This document shows positions 9,840 to 23,163 of a stretch of DNA of 64,000 bases, piece after piece. The notes beneath the pieces are model-generated. The model did not search any database. It saw nothing but the letters and a program-made list of their open reading frames with translations, and was not told the DNA's origin. Both the position numbers and the translations under genes were made by a program. The first letter of the stretch is position 1, and every line of letters begins with the position of its first letter. The stretch is from Heterostelium multicystogenum (taxonomy: Eukaryota; Evosea; Eumycetozoa; Acytosteliales; Acytosteliaceae): the NCBI GenBank assembly GCA_003667245.1, contig RCNN01000238.1, positions 1 to 64,000 of the forward strand, read 5' to 3'.

Positions 9840-12800
9840 TTTAGAATATTGATTGATATTTGGCCAGAGGCTATTCACCTTGGAGACCTGATGTGGTTAT
9901 TGGTACGGACAATAAATAAAAGCCAGCATAGTAAACTATACTTTAATAATATAGAGCGATTTTCAAGGACCAATTCTAGGACAGGAGATACCAACCAATG
10001 GTCGGTACTATTTCACCATAAGAACCACTTCTCCAGTTGACCTGATTCAGTGGCCCCCAAGTTTTTTTTAGGAAGCAAATTGGTGTTAGATAGAAAAGAT
10101 AACTCTGCCTCCGCCCAGAATTGATAGTCACACTATAATTGGATACCTCTGTTTTAGTTGTATTCATACTGTGTAAAAACACATTTGATAACTACATGGC
10201 AACTTTAACAGGAAAGCTATGGAAATTTTTTTTGGATGAAGAGGAGCAGGAAGCGTTTTCCAAAGAGGATTAAGAATTAACCCAAAAGTAATACTCCATA
10301 TAAAAGTAACAATAAAACATTTACAATTAACTCACTTTAAGTTTATTGGTATATCATTGGATCCTATCCCAGGAATATAATATAAAGTACTCATACCAGT
10401 TTCTATTTACTATAATAATGTAAAAAATATTGTTTAATTTCTTAATATCAATCATTTTTGTTTTACATATTTGACAGAATCTTTCGCATTCACTCATTAT
10501 CCAAACTCCTGAATTTATTTGGATTACTTGAGTTGTAATGGTGATGATGGCGAAAAAAAATAGTGTTTGATGATAATGTTATCCCTAATGAATGAATAAA
10601 GCGTTCAAAAAAAATTTGTAAATAATTGTATTTCTTGTTGTAAAAGAAAGAAATAAATGAAACTATAGAGCAGAACAATACCAACTCAAATAAAACATTT
10701 ACATAGAGAAGAGTGTGTATTTTATCACCAGATTCGAAACACCATAATTGTAATCAATTAAATTTACAATTTAAATGAGGTTGATTGTTTATAAGGTGTT
10801 TGATGGTTTTTATTAGTTCATTATTTCACACCTTACTACTACTTAAATCAATAAAATTAATATTTAAAATAATTTCAAAAATTTTAATTTTTAATAAATA
10901 CAATCAGAACAAACAACAATAATAGTAATAACAAAAAAATCAATTTATTCATTCATATTTAAATTCAATTTCAATTCAATTTCGATTTCAAATAATAAAT
11001 TAATAACTATTTAAGAAATATTTAATATTAAACAAATACACAATATTTATATTAAATAAATATAAAAAGTTGAAGTAAATTAAAACAATAAATATACAGT
11101 GAACTAATTATATATATATGTAAGGAAAAGGTAAATTAAAAAATATATGTTAAAATATAAATTAAAGATATTTAGTTTTATTTTTTTGCAAGCCAACAAC
11201 CTCATATCTAAAAACAAAATTCATTGAAAATAAAACAAAGTGACCAGAAAGATTTACTCAATGCAATTTAATTTTAATTTAATTATAATTAATTTAATTT
11301 TCACACAATTGTAAAAATTTAATAATATTTAAATCTTAATATTTTTGTGATCACTTTAATAAGCAAATTGGAAATTTCATTTCATCTTTAAATTTTTATT
11401 TATTTATTTTATTTATTTATTTATTTATAACATATACATACAATCTTAGCTTTTAAAAAGAGATAGTGTAAGTTAAAACTCCTACTTTATTAATGATGTA
11501 TAGTTGACATACAATCTCATCCTATCTTTCACATCACCACCACTACCACTCCACCTACTACACACAGATCAACATGAATTCAATTTGGATTCTACATCAT
11601 ATTGAGCAGTGGTGTAAAAATAATACAACCATTAGCTTATATTAATATATATATTTTTATGTTGCAGTATAAAAGTGTTTATTAGTTTGCTACTTTTATT
11701 AAATTAATTATATGAATCATTGGGGGAAACCTATTTAATATACAACAACAAAAGTGGTATGGTGACAGTATTTTTAAAATATATTTAATACAAGACAACA
11801 ACACAACAAATTCTATTGCCCCATATGCATTGATATCAAGCAAATCGAATCATATCAAATCAAACCAAATCCAATCATCATCAAACAACAACAACCAAAT
11901 CCCATTCATACACCTGATTCCATTGTTGTATGGAGCATTGGTATCAATATGATAATGGTATTAATAATAACAGAATAAATATAATAGAATAGAATAGAAT
12001 ATATTTCAAAAACATTGTGTTTATTATACTAATTTTGTTATTTATTATTAATAAAGAATCGCAAGTATATTTCTCTTTGATTGATTCACTGAGAATGTTG
12101 AGTATATTATATTGATGTTGTTTGAGAATAATATTAATCAATTTAATTTAATTATTAAATATACATTTTAATTGCATTCTAACAAGATAATAATAAGCAC
12201 TGTAAAATATGATTCTATTTGTTGATTTACTAGTTTGAAACATTTTTCGAGTATATTACTTTCTGTCACAAGTAATAATAATTATCTCTATCTTAATAGT
12301 ATCTTTCGCATTGTATTACAACTCAACCATTAACCAACCGTTACAACACCAAACAACAATCAAATATAAATATCTAATTCCATAAACGATCATACCCACT
12401 ACCTATTTACTTGTATGTAATGAATTAAATTATTAAAATTAATCAAATTCAGTCCTATCAAATACATGGCTGTTAGTTACAGCTGCCTTCCTCATTGCTT
12501 ACTTAATAACACTCAGCAACATCATCATCATCATCAGTATTAATAAATTAAATATCAAACATTACATTATTTATTAATATCTTATTTGTTATTTATGAAT
12601 CATAAATAACTTTAATTATATCAATTAAATCTAAATTTATTTATCTATCCAAGCAATAATAACAACAATAATATTGTAGACTATTGTAATATAATACATG
12701 TAGATCGATTATTTATTATTTATTCGTCCAACTATTCAATTTCAACAAAGTTGTACTGTTAAGTTTATTTACAAAATAATAATAACAATATTATCATTAC

Positions 12801-14423
12801 AAATATCAATAGTAAATCTTATTCCAATCATTTAATAAAATTATAAGAAGTAGCTATCGTTTATATGAATATCAAGCAATTAGTTTCTTTATTGTGTATT
12901 TGATTGGATAATCACAGTTTTAAAGTTTCATAATTTATTTATCTCTTCTATGGTGTAGTTCTTAGTTCACTTTTCATTGGTTAACAACAACAACAACAAC
13001 CAACAATATCATCCATTGTCACTGTCATTAAACAAACTAATACATTAGCAAAATATTAAATAGTGCACGCACTCTCACAGCGATTAATTAATAATACTTG
13101 CATCCTACAATACACATGCAGTGCAATGTATGTTAAGATGAGATATATAAAGAATCAATTATCTGTTTTCCACTTTGTTATAGGTGATATCTCCGTATTT
13201 AACATTATTGTTGAATCGCACCACCACTAGATGAACAACCACCCACAACCCCCAAACCCACTCATCCCATTCCCCCGTAATTCACCTCCATTTCACACCC
13301 CTGTTGACATTGAACTCCATTTTTATGCCATAAACAGGTGTTGTTCAAGCTCAACACACTACATTTAGGTGACACAACTCAACACACAAGTGTTAAACAC
13401 CTTCATTTACAAATTAATTGTGTATGAATGAATTCAAATTGAAATTTCCTTCATTACATTCTCAAATTAAATTACTTTATAATTAAGTTTGTTTTATTTC
13501 TATATCTTTCCTTTCCTAATTACTTTTGGCTGTTTTTGCTTCATTCACCTAACACAACAAAATACAAGGTAGACAGATTAAGCTCTAATTGCAATTCACA
13601 ACTTTTTCATATTCATATTTATAATTATTATTTTAAAATTTAATCTATCGATATTTCATATATTTCTTCTAAATAGAAATTGAAATTCAAATTAGTCAGT
13701 TACTTTTTAGATTACAGTAAATAGAAAAAGAAACTAATTATTATTTTGCGTGCAACTAGTTCAACTAGTTCGTTGTCGTCTTTTTAATTAATTCATTTGT
13801 TGTTTTTAATTGTCATAAAAACTAAAAATAAGCAAATTATTTTTTATATTTTCTTTTTTGTTCTGGTATTTATAAGCAGTTTTCAGTTTAATGAAATATT
13901 TAAAGTTTGCATTTTTTTGATTTCTACTGGCAACACTCCTATCCGAATTTATCAAATTTTTTGTGCTTTTTCTGATAAACACCCAAAAACTTATTATTAT
14001 TTATTAACCAGATTTTATTTTACATTTTTTTTATTAAACAGATTCCCACATTGGCAACAAATCAGTAACAGCAACAACGACAGACAAAGATATTAAAATA
14101 ACAATCATAAATACAATAAAGATATATAAAACCAAAAACACGCAAAACATATTTATTTATTATATTACTAATATCTATATAAATAACTATATATCTAATC
14201 TATATATTTTAAAAACTAAACTCAAACAATTCTTAAATTAAATACTAGTAGTAGCTGTCACAGTATACCAGATAAATCAACTTCAAATTCTCATTTTAAC
14301 AATAATAATCAATCAATTAAAATTTGGAATTGCGCGCAACAGAATCAGTATCAAATCAATCGTTTAGTTCTATCAATCAACCAAATATAACTTAAAATAT
14401 CAAAACTGGAGTTAGACATAGCT
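9840..14423. other. long intergenic region
   Basis: No gene can be supported. 9850-10270 is less AT-biased than its surroundings and includes a tiny acidic ORF (10196-10273, KLWKFFLDEEEQEAFSKED), but nothing recognisable; it may be a degraded insertion. 10300-13200 is A/T-rich low-complexity DNA. 13230-13310 is a CA-rich island. An ORF at 13797-14096 is composed of U-rich codons next to the downstream start and is probably 5' UTR or chance. The last part presumably contains the promoter and leader of the inositol phosphate kinase gene. Confidence 0.6.
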
Positions 14424-16224
14424 ATGATACCTGCAATAACAAGCCTCTATGAGCTTGGAAATAGTACGAGTCATCTACATCAGCACCACCACTTGCACCA
14501 CAGCAATCATATAGATAGTAGTCATGTAGCCACAACAAGCAATAGCTCCAGCAGCAGATTACAATTGAGTAGTAGCGGAGGAGCATACGTACCATCCACT
14601 CCAACTCCATCGTCCACTTCCTCATTGCCTATAGAAATTCCATCTACAGCAAACAGACTATTAGATGTAAACAAAGATTATCATATTTGTAATACGAAAA
14701 AATCAATCGAATTCAATCGCTCACTCAACTCTTCACCCACACTTCTTTCTATTTTCGCCCAGCCAAACAATAATAGTACAGTAGCCACACCACAGTCACC
14801 AGTTTTCTCCATGTCACCTTTCCAACCAATCACATCAAACACCTTCAGCGGTCTGAGTAGCATTTTAGAGGACAAAGATAGCAGCAGTTTAGAATCATCA
14901 AATAGTAGCATAATCAACACCTCGACTACATCTCCGGCTTTGGATTCTTCAGCGGTCGCAGATCAACAACAATCTACCACACCCTCGATCCAATCACAGA
15001 GAAAAAGAAGTATATCCATGTCAATACCTGATTTAAATTTACTATCTCACCAAGTCGCCGGACAAGCACCACTATTCAAACTACCCGATGGAAAGATACT
15101 AAAACCACTCGTATCCACTGAATATCAATTTTATAAATCACTTGAGTCTCACACTGAGTTTCTCGACTTCACACCTAAATTCTATGGTATCATCGATTTG
15201 AAATGTGTGGACCATGACTATCTTGAAAAATCATGCAAGTCAAACCAACAATCATCTTCAATCTTTGATTACAACCATTGGAGGAATAAAATTGTAAAGT
15301 TACCAAAAGAAAATCAAAATTGTAAGTACCAACAACTAAACAAACAAATCTTCTAATTATTTAATACTAATCTATATTTTTTCATTAAATAATGCAGTGT
15401 ATATAAAAATTAGAAGACTTGACGTATTTATGTAAATATCCATGTATTTTGGATTTAAAGATGGGTGTCAGACAGCATGGAATGAACGCTCCCCCGAAAA
15501 AATGTATAATATGGAGTCAAAGTGTAAAGCAACAACCTCAGCATCACTTGGATTTAGAGTTTGTGGATTAAAAGTATGTAATCTCTCGAAAACTGGAAAT
15601 TAAGAAAATGATATTAATAATAATTCATTCTATTTAGATATTCGACAGAGACATCACAGTATCAAACATTTGATAAGTATTATGGAAGAAAGCTTCAACC
15701 AAGTGATATTCCGATGGTAATTTGTAAATTTTTGGATAATGGTATTAGACTAAGAGTGGAATTGCTGACTGCAATAGCAAAACGATTGAATCAGTTGGTA
15801 TCTCTTTTTGAACAACAACAATGTTATAATTCTATGGTGGTTCTTTACTTTTTATTTACGATGGTCAGAGCAACAACATGCAATCTTCAAAACTAAATAT
15901 TAAAATGGTTGATTTTGCTCATGCAAGTCCAAATGCCAAGAACGTACACAGCCACAACAACCTGGACAACAGCAACAGTGAAAGCAACAGCCAAGGCGAC
16001 CTTGATGAGGGATATCTTTTTGGATTAAGAAATCTTCTGAAAATCATCAACACCTTAATACAGCTATCGGCATCAACAAATACCCAAAATACTATATAAC
16101 AACCTATGATCATCTGGACAACTTAAATTATTCTCAATTCGATAAACCATCCACATCAAAACTATGGATTTGGAAAGATAGCAATAAACACATTGTTGAT
16201 TCTGATTATTCTTTTTACCCTTAA
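14424..16224 (+). CDS. inositol hexakisphosphate kinase-type IPK family enzyme, 3 exons, several frameshifts
   Basis: IPK-family kinases phosphorylate inositol polyphosphates; IP6K members make the pyrophosphate IP7. Model: join(14424..15321,15398..15573,15638..16224), about 550 residues. Residues 1-190 are a Ser/Asn/His-rich low-complexity leader. Next come [22 protein letters not shown] and TPKFYGII, then, after intron 1, [12 protein letters not shown] and the family signature P-C-x-L-D-L-K-M-G ([14 protein letters not shown]), [18 protein letters not shown], the GSLLFIYDG segment and the catalytic/metal-binding VDFAHA, then [15 protein letters not shown]. Frame breaks occur in an A-run near 15402-15406, in the C-run near 15490, at exon 3 start, near 15840 and near 16070. 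All signature motifs survive in one frame or another, so sequence error is the likeliest cause. It resembles Dictyostelium I6kA; a multikinase role cannot be excluded. Confidence 0.85.
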
Positions 16225-17477
16225 ACCAACCACCAATGCCCAAAATTAACTACTTTTTAACACTTTATACAAGTTTCAGAATGGTTATAAGGCGGAGATT
16301 TTTTGAGAATTTTTTTATAATTTACAATGTGACACTTTCCATTCCACTTTTTTCCAATCACCGAAATTTAAGATTATATTGAGATTATATTGAGTTGTAA
16401 AATATTTAATAACATCATCATTTATTATTATTTATAATCTATTTATTAAATAAAAAACACAAAAGAGTATAATAAATTTTAAAAAATATTTAAACTACTG
16501 TTAACTATTTTCTTTAAAAAGTATGATCAAAAGTTAATAATAAACACATCAAAAAAAAAGAAACCCTGCAAACACAAGTTTTCTAAAAAAAATTTATATG
16601 AATATCATAAAAAACAAACAAAATTTTGGTTGCTCTTGGACTACTATTGTTCATGTTTAGGGATGTCCAACTGGAATCAAAATTATTGCTGTTGGTTTTT
16701 GATTTTTCATTTTTTATCATTTGATTGCATACTGTTTTGTTTTTTTTTTTTTTTTTGTTGTTTTTTCACTTTGAACAAGTTGTTTGACCTATCGAGAACT
16801 GTCTGTACGGTACAACAACAACAAACCCTAATCTTTAGAAGTGAATTACCAATACAATACATACAGTACAATACAATACAAAAATAATAATAACGTTTTT
16901 TAAAGTGTTTATAGTCCTTTATCAAGAAAATAGAGTAGTACTTCAAATCACTAAATATATATTCATTTTAAACAATAATAACAATACTAGTATATTGTAT
17001 ATAAATAATAATATAATATATAAAGTTCATCTTTATTTTCAAAGCTTGTGTGTTTATCTTTACTTTCAACTCCAAGTCTGTGTTGTTTGTTTTTTAAAAT
17101 TTTTTTATCCAACACAATACCTTCAACTCATACCACAACAATACCCAACTACATCATACCTACCTACCTACCTACCCTACTTACCTTTCCATATCTTTCC
17201 ATACCATAAATACACCGACAATAAACAAACAAACCATTTGACAATTTCATATAATAGTAATACTACAAATATATAAAATAAATACATATATATAATATCT
17301 ATCTTTAATTAGTTAGTTAGTTTGTTTGTTTGTTAATATATTAGTTATCTGTGTTTGTTTTTAGTTTTGTAAAAAAAAATAATAATAATAAACTAAAACA
17401 ATAGATAAATTATCTTTATAATAATAGTACTAATTGTAGTAATAGTAATACTAGAATAGAATAATAATTGTAAATAA
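16225..17477. other. intergenic region
   Basis: AT-rich spacer between two same-strand genes. A T-run at 16740-16756 and a repeated ATACAATACAAT stretch near 16850-16880 are visible. CTACC repeats lie at 17158-17176, shortly before the next start. No supportable gene; short ORFs on both strands here are low-complexity. Confidence 0.55.
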
Positions 17478-20400
17478 ATGTTTCAAGATAAACCACAAGA
17501 AAAATATATGGTACTACCTGAAAAGACAATGTGTAGATTCAAGTTCATCTAAATCTATACGTGATTCACTGACTTCGTCGTTCTCTATCTTCTCTGGAAC
17601 CACTTCTTTCGATGGCGATAATTGTACTACTACTAATACTGGTTCCTACTTGGCCACCAGTGTAGATATGACCTCGACTTCTGAAGTACCTGGCAGCTAC
17701 GTCTCAGTGTACGGTGGAAGCGTGCAAGACAATACAAATGGATCCGTATACAGTAGTGTTTACGGCGCCTCAAAACTCCAAGCTCTCTTCAATATACTCT
17801 TCAAATACACTCACTGCAGATTCATATGTAAAAGATTCATTCTGGCGGGACGGTGGCGGTGCCTCTATATACTCGGTACCAAGCAGTGCGCTGCACTCTC
17901 AAACAGCGGGAACAATGGTCGTTCCATTGGCGATAGCAACAACACCACATCAGTTAGCGGATATATAGATACTTTTAGCGACGTTCCCACCACCGCAGAA
18001 TGCTGGTGTCGTAGAGAGTGCACCAGCAACACCTGGGACTTTTGTCAAATAGCAGCGGTTCTTCTTCAAATACAAATAGCTCATCTCTCTATGGTGGTTC
18101 GCTCTATGACCTGACGTTTAGAGACACTAAAAAGAGTCAGAGCGAACAAATACAGCTGCAGCGCAGTCCTATCTTGCTGCACCTCAACAGAATCTACAAA
18201 ACAATCCTGATCTTCAGAAACTTACCAATCAGATACAGGATCAAGGAATAACAACAAAGTCAACACTTCCGTGGAATGAGTCATTCCAGGAGCTGTTGGA
18301 TCGTCCAGTCAACTCACACGAAAGAAGAGCGTGTCAGAAATCTTAATATCACTCACTTTTCTCAGATTCTCGCTAACACTGCTACAAAGTATGTAAAAAC
18401 ACTGGTGCAAGAGGTTCACATTGCACCAGAACTCAAATCAATCAAGCCATTTGAGGCAGGTGGATTCGCAGGTGGTGAAAAGTTCCGTATCGACAACATG
18501 TTTATCAAATTCGCTCTGAATCCACATCAGATTTATGAACGTAATAATCCAGTCAGCTACTTTGCGAATAAAGCTGCTGGTCATGAGCTTAAGAGTATCA
18601 ACGCTTTGGTGTCTTGTGGTGTTCCTAATCTCCACTTTCCATTGATGTGTTTGCTCAACTATCGTGGATTCCGTCTCATTGTCATTTCAGAGTTGCCAAT
18701 CAATTCAAGCACTCTTGTTTTTGGTAGTTCAAAACGCAGGTGAAACCGTCAAGGAGAACGAAACAGTCTTCAAAATGATGGTCAAAATTGGTGAGATTCT
18801 CAACTTGAAAACACATCTTGTCGAGGAGCGTGGAAAAAATCAATGGTGCAAAATTTACCATTCCACTTGCCATCGATATCGAAGGTCACTTTGGACACGA
18901 TGGAAGATACTATGTCGTTGATACTGCAAGATTATTCCCTCCCGAAACACCCATTCTCGGTATAACTGGTGGTCATTTGTATAGATTGTTTAGGCCCGAA
19001 TTTGTAAAGAGATACGAAACACAGTTGTGTGCAGATGCATTCGCTGCTTTCAATGTAGTTGATCAAGTAAGTTGATTACAAATGCTGATAAAATTGAACT
19101 ATTGATCATTAATACCATTTTTTAGGAACCATATAATGAAGAAGCCATGAAAGCAAATAACTTTTTAATTCAGGAGTATATTCCCGCTTTTCTTAAGAAT
19201 TTCGTTCATTCAGAGCTTAAGAAGATGGACATTAAAGGCATGTCTCCATAGAAAGGGTGTAAATCTGAGATATTTAGGTTGGATTCTCCAGTTTATTGAC
19301 AGAGTATAATGATATTGATGACTCAATCGATATAGGTTGCAGGGTTTGATTACTGTCGAAATGCTGGCACGTCTGATGCGATTCATTTTGGTTCTCGGAA
19401 ATGAGATCTATCAATTCTCCAGATGACCGTCCACATCTCGAGATTGGTAGTCAATCATCTCAATATGCTACTTAATGAGGAGGAGCAATACTGGTCATAC
19501 TACATCACCAATGCCTTGGTTGCCAAGTATGCGTACACTCTTTCAACACTCCCAGATGTAGAGAAAAAGGTAGAAACAATGATTAGACAATCAAATGGAT
19601 TGCTCACTTTCCTGACAGCATCACCTCCTGTTGCAGCTAAGAACTCACCGTTCCCAGACAGCTACTACGGTGTGAAGCGTGAGATGAATTTCAAGTATAG
19701 ATTGCTAAAGAAGATCATCAAGTTGACAGGTTTTATCTTAATGAACGAACACTAAAGAACTTTAAGAACAAGAAGATATCCACACTGTTTACAAGCGATA
19801 TCAGCGAAATCGACGTCACTGTAAAGCACATGGATGTATCATCTTCATTCAAAACCTTTGAAAACTTCACAGATGCTGAGATGTACTATCTCAAAGAGCT
19901 GGAGTTCAAGTCGAAACAACTTGGAAAAGACCATTGCCAGGTCGCTATCACCCACGTTCATCTGCTGGCTGAGCTGTACGAAACATATTCCATCTTGGCA
20001 AAGGCTGAACATCATTACAATGAGCCATTGTTGTATATATTCAAAGATTCGAAACGATGATATCGGTACAGCAAACTTTAAAGAAAAATTGGCAATGTGT
20101 AATATTAAACAAAAAAATACAAAGAAGCCTCTGAGAACTTGGAAAAGTAAGTTGATTAAAAATATTATAAACAACTCTGATTATTAACATTAGCATTATT
20201 ATTAGTGTATTGGCAATCAAGAAAAAAGATTTTCCAAACAGAGAGTATTGAGGTAGCTGATACTCTGGATAATTTGGCTTGGTCATTACAATCCCAAGGT
20301 GAATATGAAAAATCTTTATCCTATTATAATCAGGCATTGAAAATTAAGGTAGAACAAAATAGCTATAATCTTTTAGAATTTATAAATTAACTAGAATATA

Positions 20401-23163
20401 TTCCAGTTGGAAAAAGGTGGAAATGCTCTTAGTGTTGCCAAAACTCTTAATAATCTTGGACATTTGTTGCTGTCAAACAATGAGCTCGATAAAAGTTTGG
20501 AGATTTTCAAGAATGTACAGGATATTTTCGTAAAGCAATACGGTACTGACCACTCCGATGTTGCCATTGCTCTTGATAATATTGCATTGGTATATGCCAA
20601 GAAAAAAAAATTATCCAATGGCTGAGAAATATTTCAAGTAAGTTACCAACAACCAATTTACAAGTTGTTAACAAGAGTATTAACTTTTTGGCAATTTCTA
20701 GTGATACTATTACAATTAGAATTAAACAATTTGGTGAGGATAGCAGATTTGTTGCATTGACAAAAGACCATTTGGCTCAGTTGTATGTGTCCTGGGAACA
20801 AAGTCAAAGTATGCTGAGGCAGATAAACTCTTCCAGGAGTGCATCCGTGTCAGCGAGAAGTTCCCAGATCAATATCTAAAAAGGATTTCTCAGATACAAC
20901 TACTCGAAATTGTGGAGAAAGAAGAAGGATAAGGTTAAGGAATCAGAGTATTTGAAACATGGCTTTACAAATTTTCGAAATCAAACAATATCAATACTGA
21001 TCTAACAGCCAAGATCAAATCACGTTTGGAACACTCAAAAAGACTGGTTTCACAAAGTTAAAGGAATGGTTTGTTGCACCAACCATTATTAAGAGAAACA
21101 ACGACCATATCCAGATTTCTCAACATACTTCTGGACACATGGCAATGGTCTTCACCAACTAACAATGCTAGCTCCAATGCAAGTATTCCGCAGAGTGGCA
21201 AGCAATTCTTCAGGAGGCAGGTATTACTGAGGATATCAGCAACGATCCTTCATTCGCTCAGACAATCCAAGCATTGATTGTTGAGGAGATGAATAATAAG
21301 AATGAGGATAGCAAGCAGAAGATCTTCAATGATACTCTTAAAATGTTGGATCCAATCACCAACCAGTTTAATTCAATACGTTCAAGAACAACTCAAGAAT
21401 CCAAGAGTGGATCATGGTCCGCTTCCAACTATGCATCGATATTTGCCAAGGAGAAAGAATCCGAAAAGAATCACTCTGCCCCTTCACTCAACATTGAGAA
21501 AAATACCACTGTCAAAGGAACTGGTGTTTCCATCAAAATTGCTGGACTCTTACAAAATGTTAACAAGGATGTCAAGAAAACAACAAGTGATGTTAAGAGA
21601 GCTCTCAAGAAAGAAAAACCAAAGAAGTCAAGTCCATCTTCCTCACCAACCATTTCAAGAAAAGAATTGTCTTCTAGTTCACTCCAAGAGAGTGTCATTC
21701 CACAGTTGTTCCCACAAAAATCAGCTATTGAAGCCTCTCCAGTTATATCACCTAGCACAAACAAAAGATCATCCATTAATAGGCTATCTTCATCTCTCAG
21801 CTCATCTACATCGTCCAACGCTTCCAATCTTTCGGACTCATTGAATTCTTCGAATATGTCAGAAAGCAGAGTATCTGTTGTAGAAGAAAAATTATTCGAT
21901 TTGAATGTGGAATCACCAATAACAATGATGTCAGAGGATATAGAGTCGGCACCAAAATCACCACAACTACCAGCACCAAAATCACCAATAGCACCGCTAT
22001 CACCTCTTCCACAATTAACACCACCAAAATCACCAATAGCACCACTATCCCAAGCACCACCCCCACCAGCCTATGGTGCCGCTCCCGCCCCTCCCCAGGA
22101 GCACCACCTCAGTCCTATCTTATGCCAACCATTCCTGTTACTCAACCACACTACCCAGCACACCAACCTTACCCACAACAATACCCAACTGGACTACAAA
22201 AGCCAACTGTCTTTGGAGGCTATTATCCAACCCTACACCAACCCCATCGCCAACTGTACAACAGCCACCACGCCCAATTATCTCACCAGCACCCACAACC
22301 CCAACGTACCCATCTTATCTTTATCCATCCTATCAACAACAAACAAATTACTACAACAGTGCTCCAAGACAGCAACCACAACAACCTATACCCTCATACC
22401 AAGTCCAACCAACTACCCCACAAAGAATCGGTTCAGCTGCATACCACACCGGTGCTTATCCCACTCAGACTACAACATATACCTATCAAACAAAATACAA
22501 CCGCACCAAGACCAAGCTACCAAATTCCACAACAATCGTATCTCTACCCAACAACACAGCCATACTCACAGCAATATCCAACGAACTACAACTACCAACC
22601 AACTCAACCACACAATCCTCAACTCCAATATCAACCAGTACGATACTCAACACCACAACCATTGCCACCACAACAAGTACCTCTTCCTCCACGCGCAATA
22701 CTACACAACCATTGGCTGCACACCACCAAAACCACTTCCACCACAACAAAAGCCATTGCCACCAACAAACCAACCATTGCAACCACAGTACCCATCCTAT
22801 CAACTATATCCATCACAGCTTCAACAATGCACACCTCCACCAGCACCAATCACAATGTCCCAGCTCTATCCACATCTCTCTCAAACAAATCTTGGTTCTT
22901 ACCAAGCCCCACTCCAAGAAACCAAACCATCAAGAGATTTCGATAATATGGTATTTGACATTTCTGACGACGAAGAAGATGATGATGAAGAATTCAATCC
23001 AGCTTCAAGCCCACCACCATACCAACAACCAACAGTCTACTCAACACCAATTGAGTCAGAAAAAGTCAGTTGGCCAAGCATTCAACAACTTCGTACCTCT
23101 GATAAAGATCGTATTATTGGTTTATTGAAAGAGAAGCTCCAAGAAAGAAAACAAGCTCAATAA
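17478..23163 (+). CDS. Clu-domain and TPR protein with proline-rich C-terminus, 5 exons, many frameshifts
   Basis: This is a paralogue of CLU/CluA, a cytosolic mRNA-binding protein family needed for mitochondrial distribution (family knowledge). Introns lie at 19067-19125, 20147-20205, 20349-20406 and 20638-20701; corrected length is about 1,800 aa. The N-terminus is Ser/Thr-rich with SVYGG-type repeats. The Clu domain (about 18270-19080) shows WNESFQELLDRP, GGFAGGEKFRIDNMFIKFA, GHELKSINALVSCGVPNLHF, LLNYRGFRLIVISELPI, DIEGHFGHDGRYYVVDTARLF and HLYRLFRPEFV. A C-terminal Clu-like region and three TPR-like repeats follow (19830-20860). Near 21190-21270 is EWQAILQEAGITEDI, then a Ser-rich then Pro/Gln-rich tail, an acidic patch (DISDDEEDDDEEF) and KDRIIGLLKEKLQER. 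At least ten frame breaks occur. The start at 17478 is provisional because a frame break follows within 25 codons. It could be two adjacent genes, but no promoter-like gap is seen. Confidence 0.75.
21900..22940 (+). repeat. proline/glutamine-rich low-complexity coding tract
   Basis: All three plus frames stay open for long stretches because the sequence is rich in CCA/CAA/ACC triplets and poor in T. The biologically likely frame begins with APKSPQLPAPKSPIAPLSPL repeats and ends in DNMVFDISDDEEDD. In between the frame probably shifts several times. The open minus-strand frames here are shadows of the same bias. Confidence 0.7.

Noticed and set aside
13797..14096. 99-aa ORF upstream of the IP6K gene
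   Set aside because: Phe/Ile-rich low-complexity product of T-rich DNA, no domain, directly ahead of the real start; likely leader or chance.
15919..16113. Minus-strand ORF opposite the IP6K C-terminus
   Set aside because: Antisense of the [14 protein letters not shown] coding region.
22486..22849. Long open frames on the minus strand inside the Clu-gene tail
   Set aside because: They mirror the CCA/CAA-rich plus-strand coding tract and encode Val/Trp-rich low-complexity strings.
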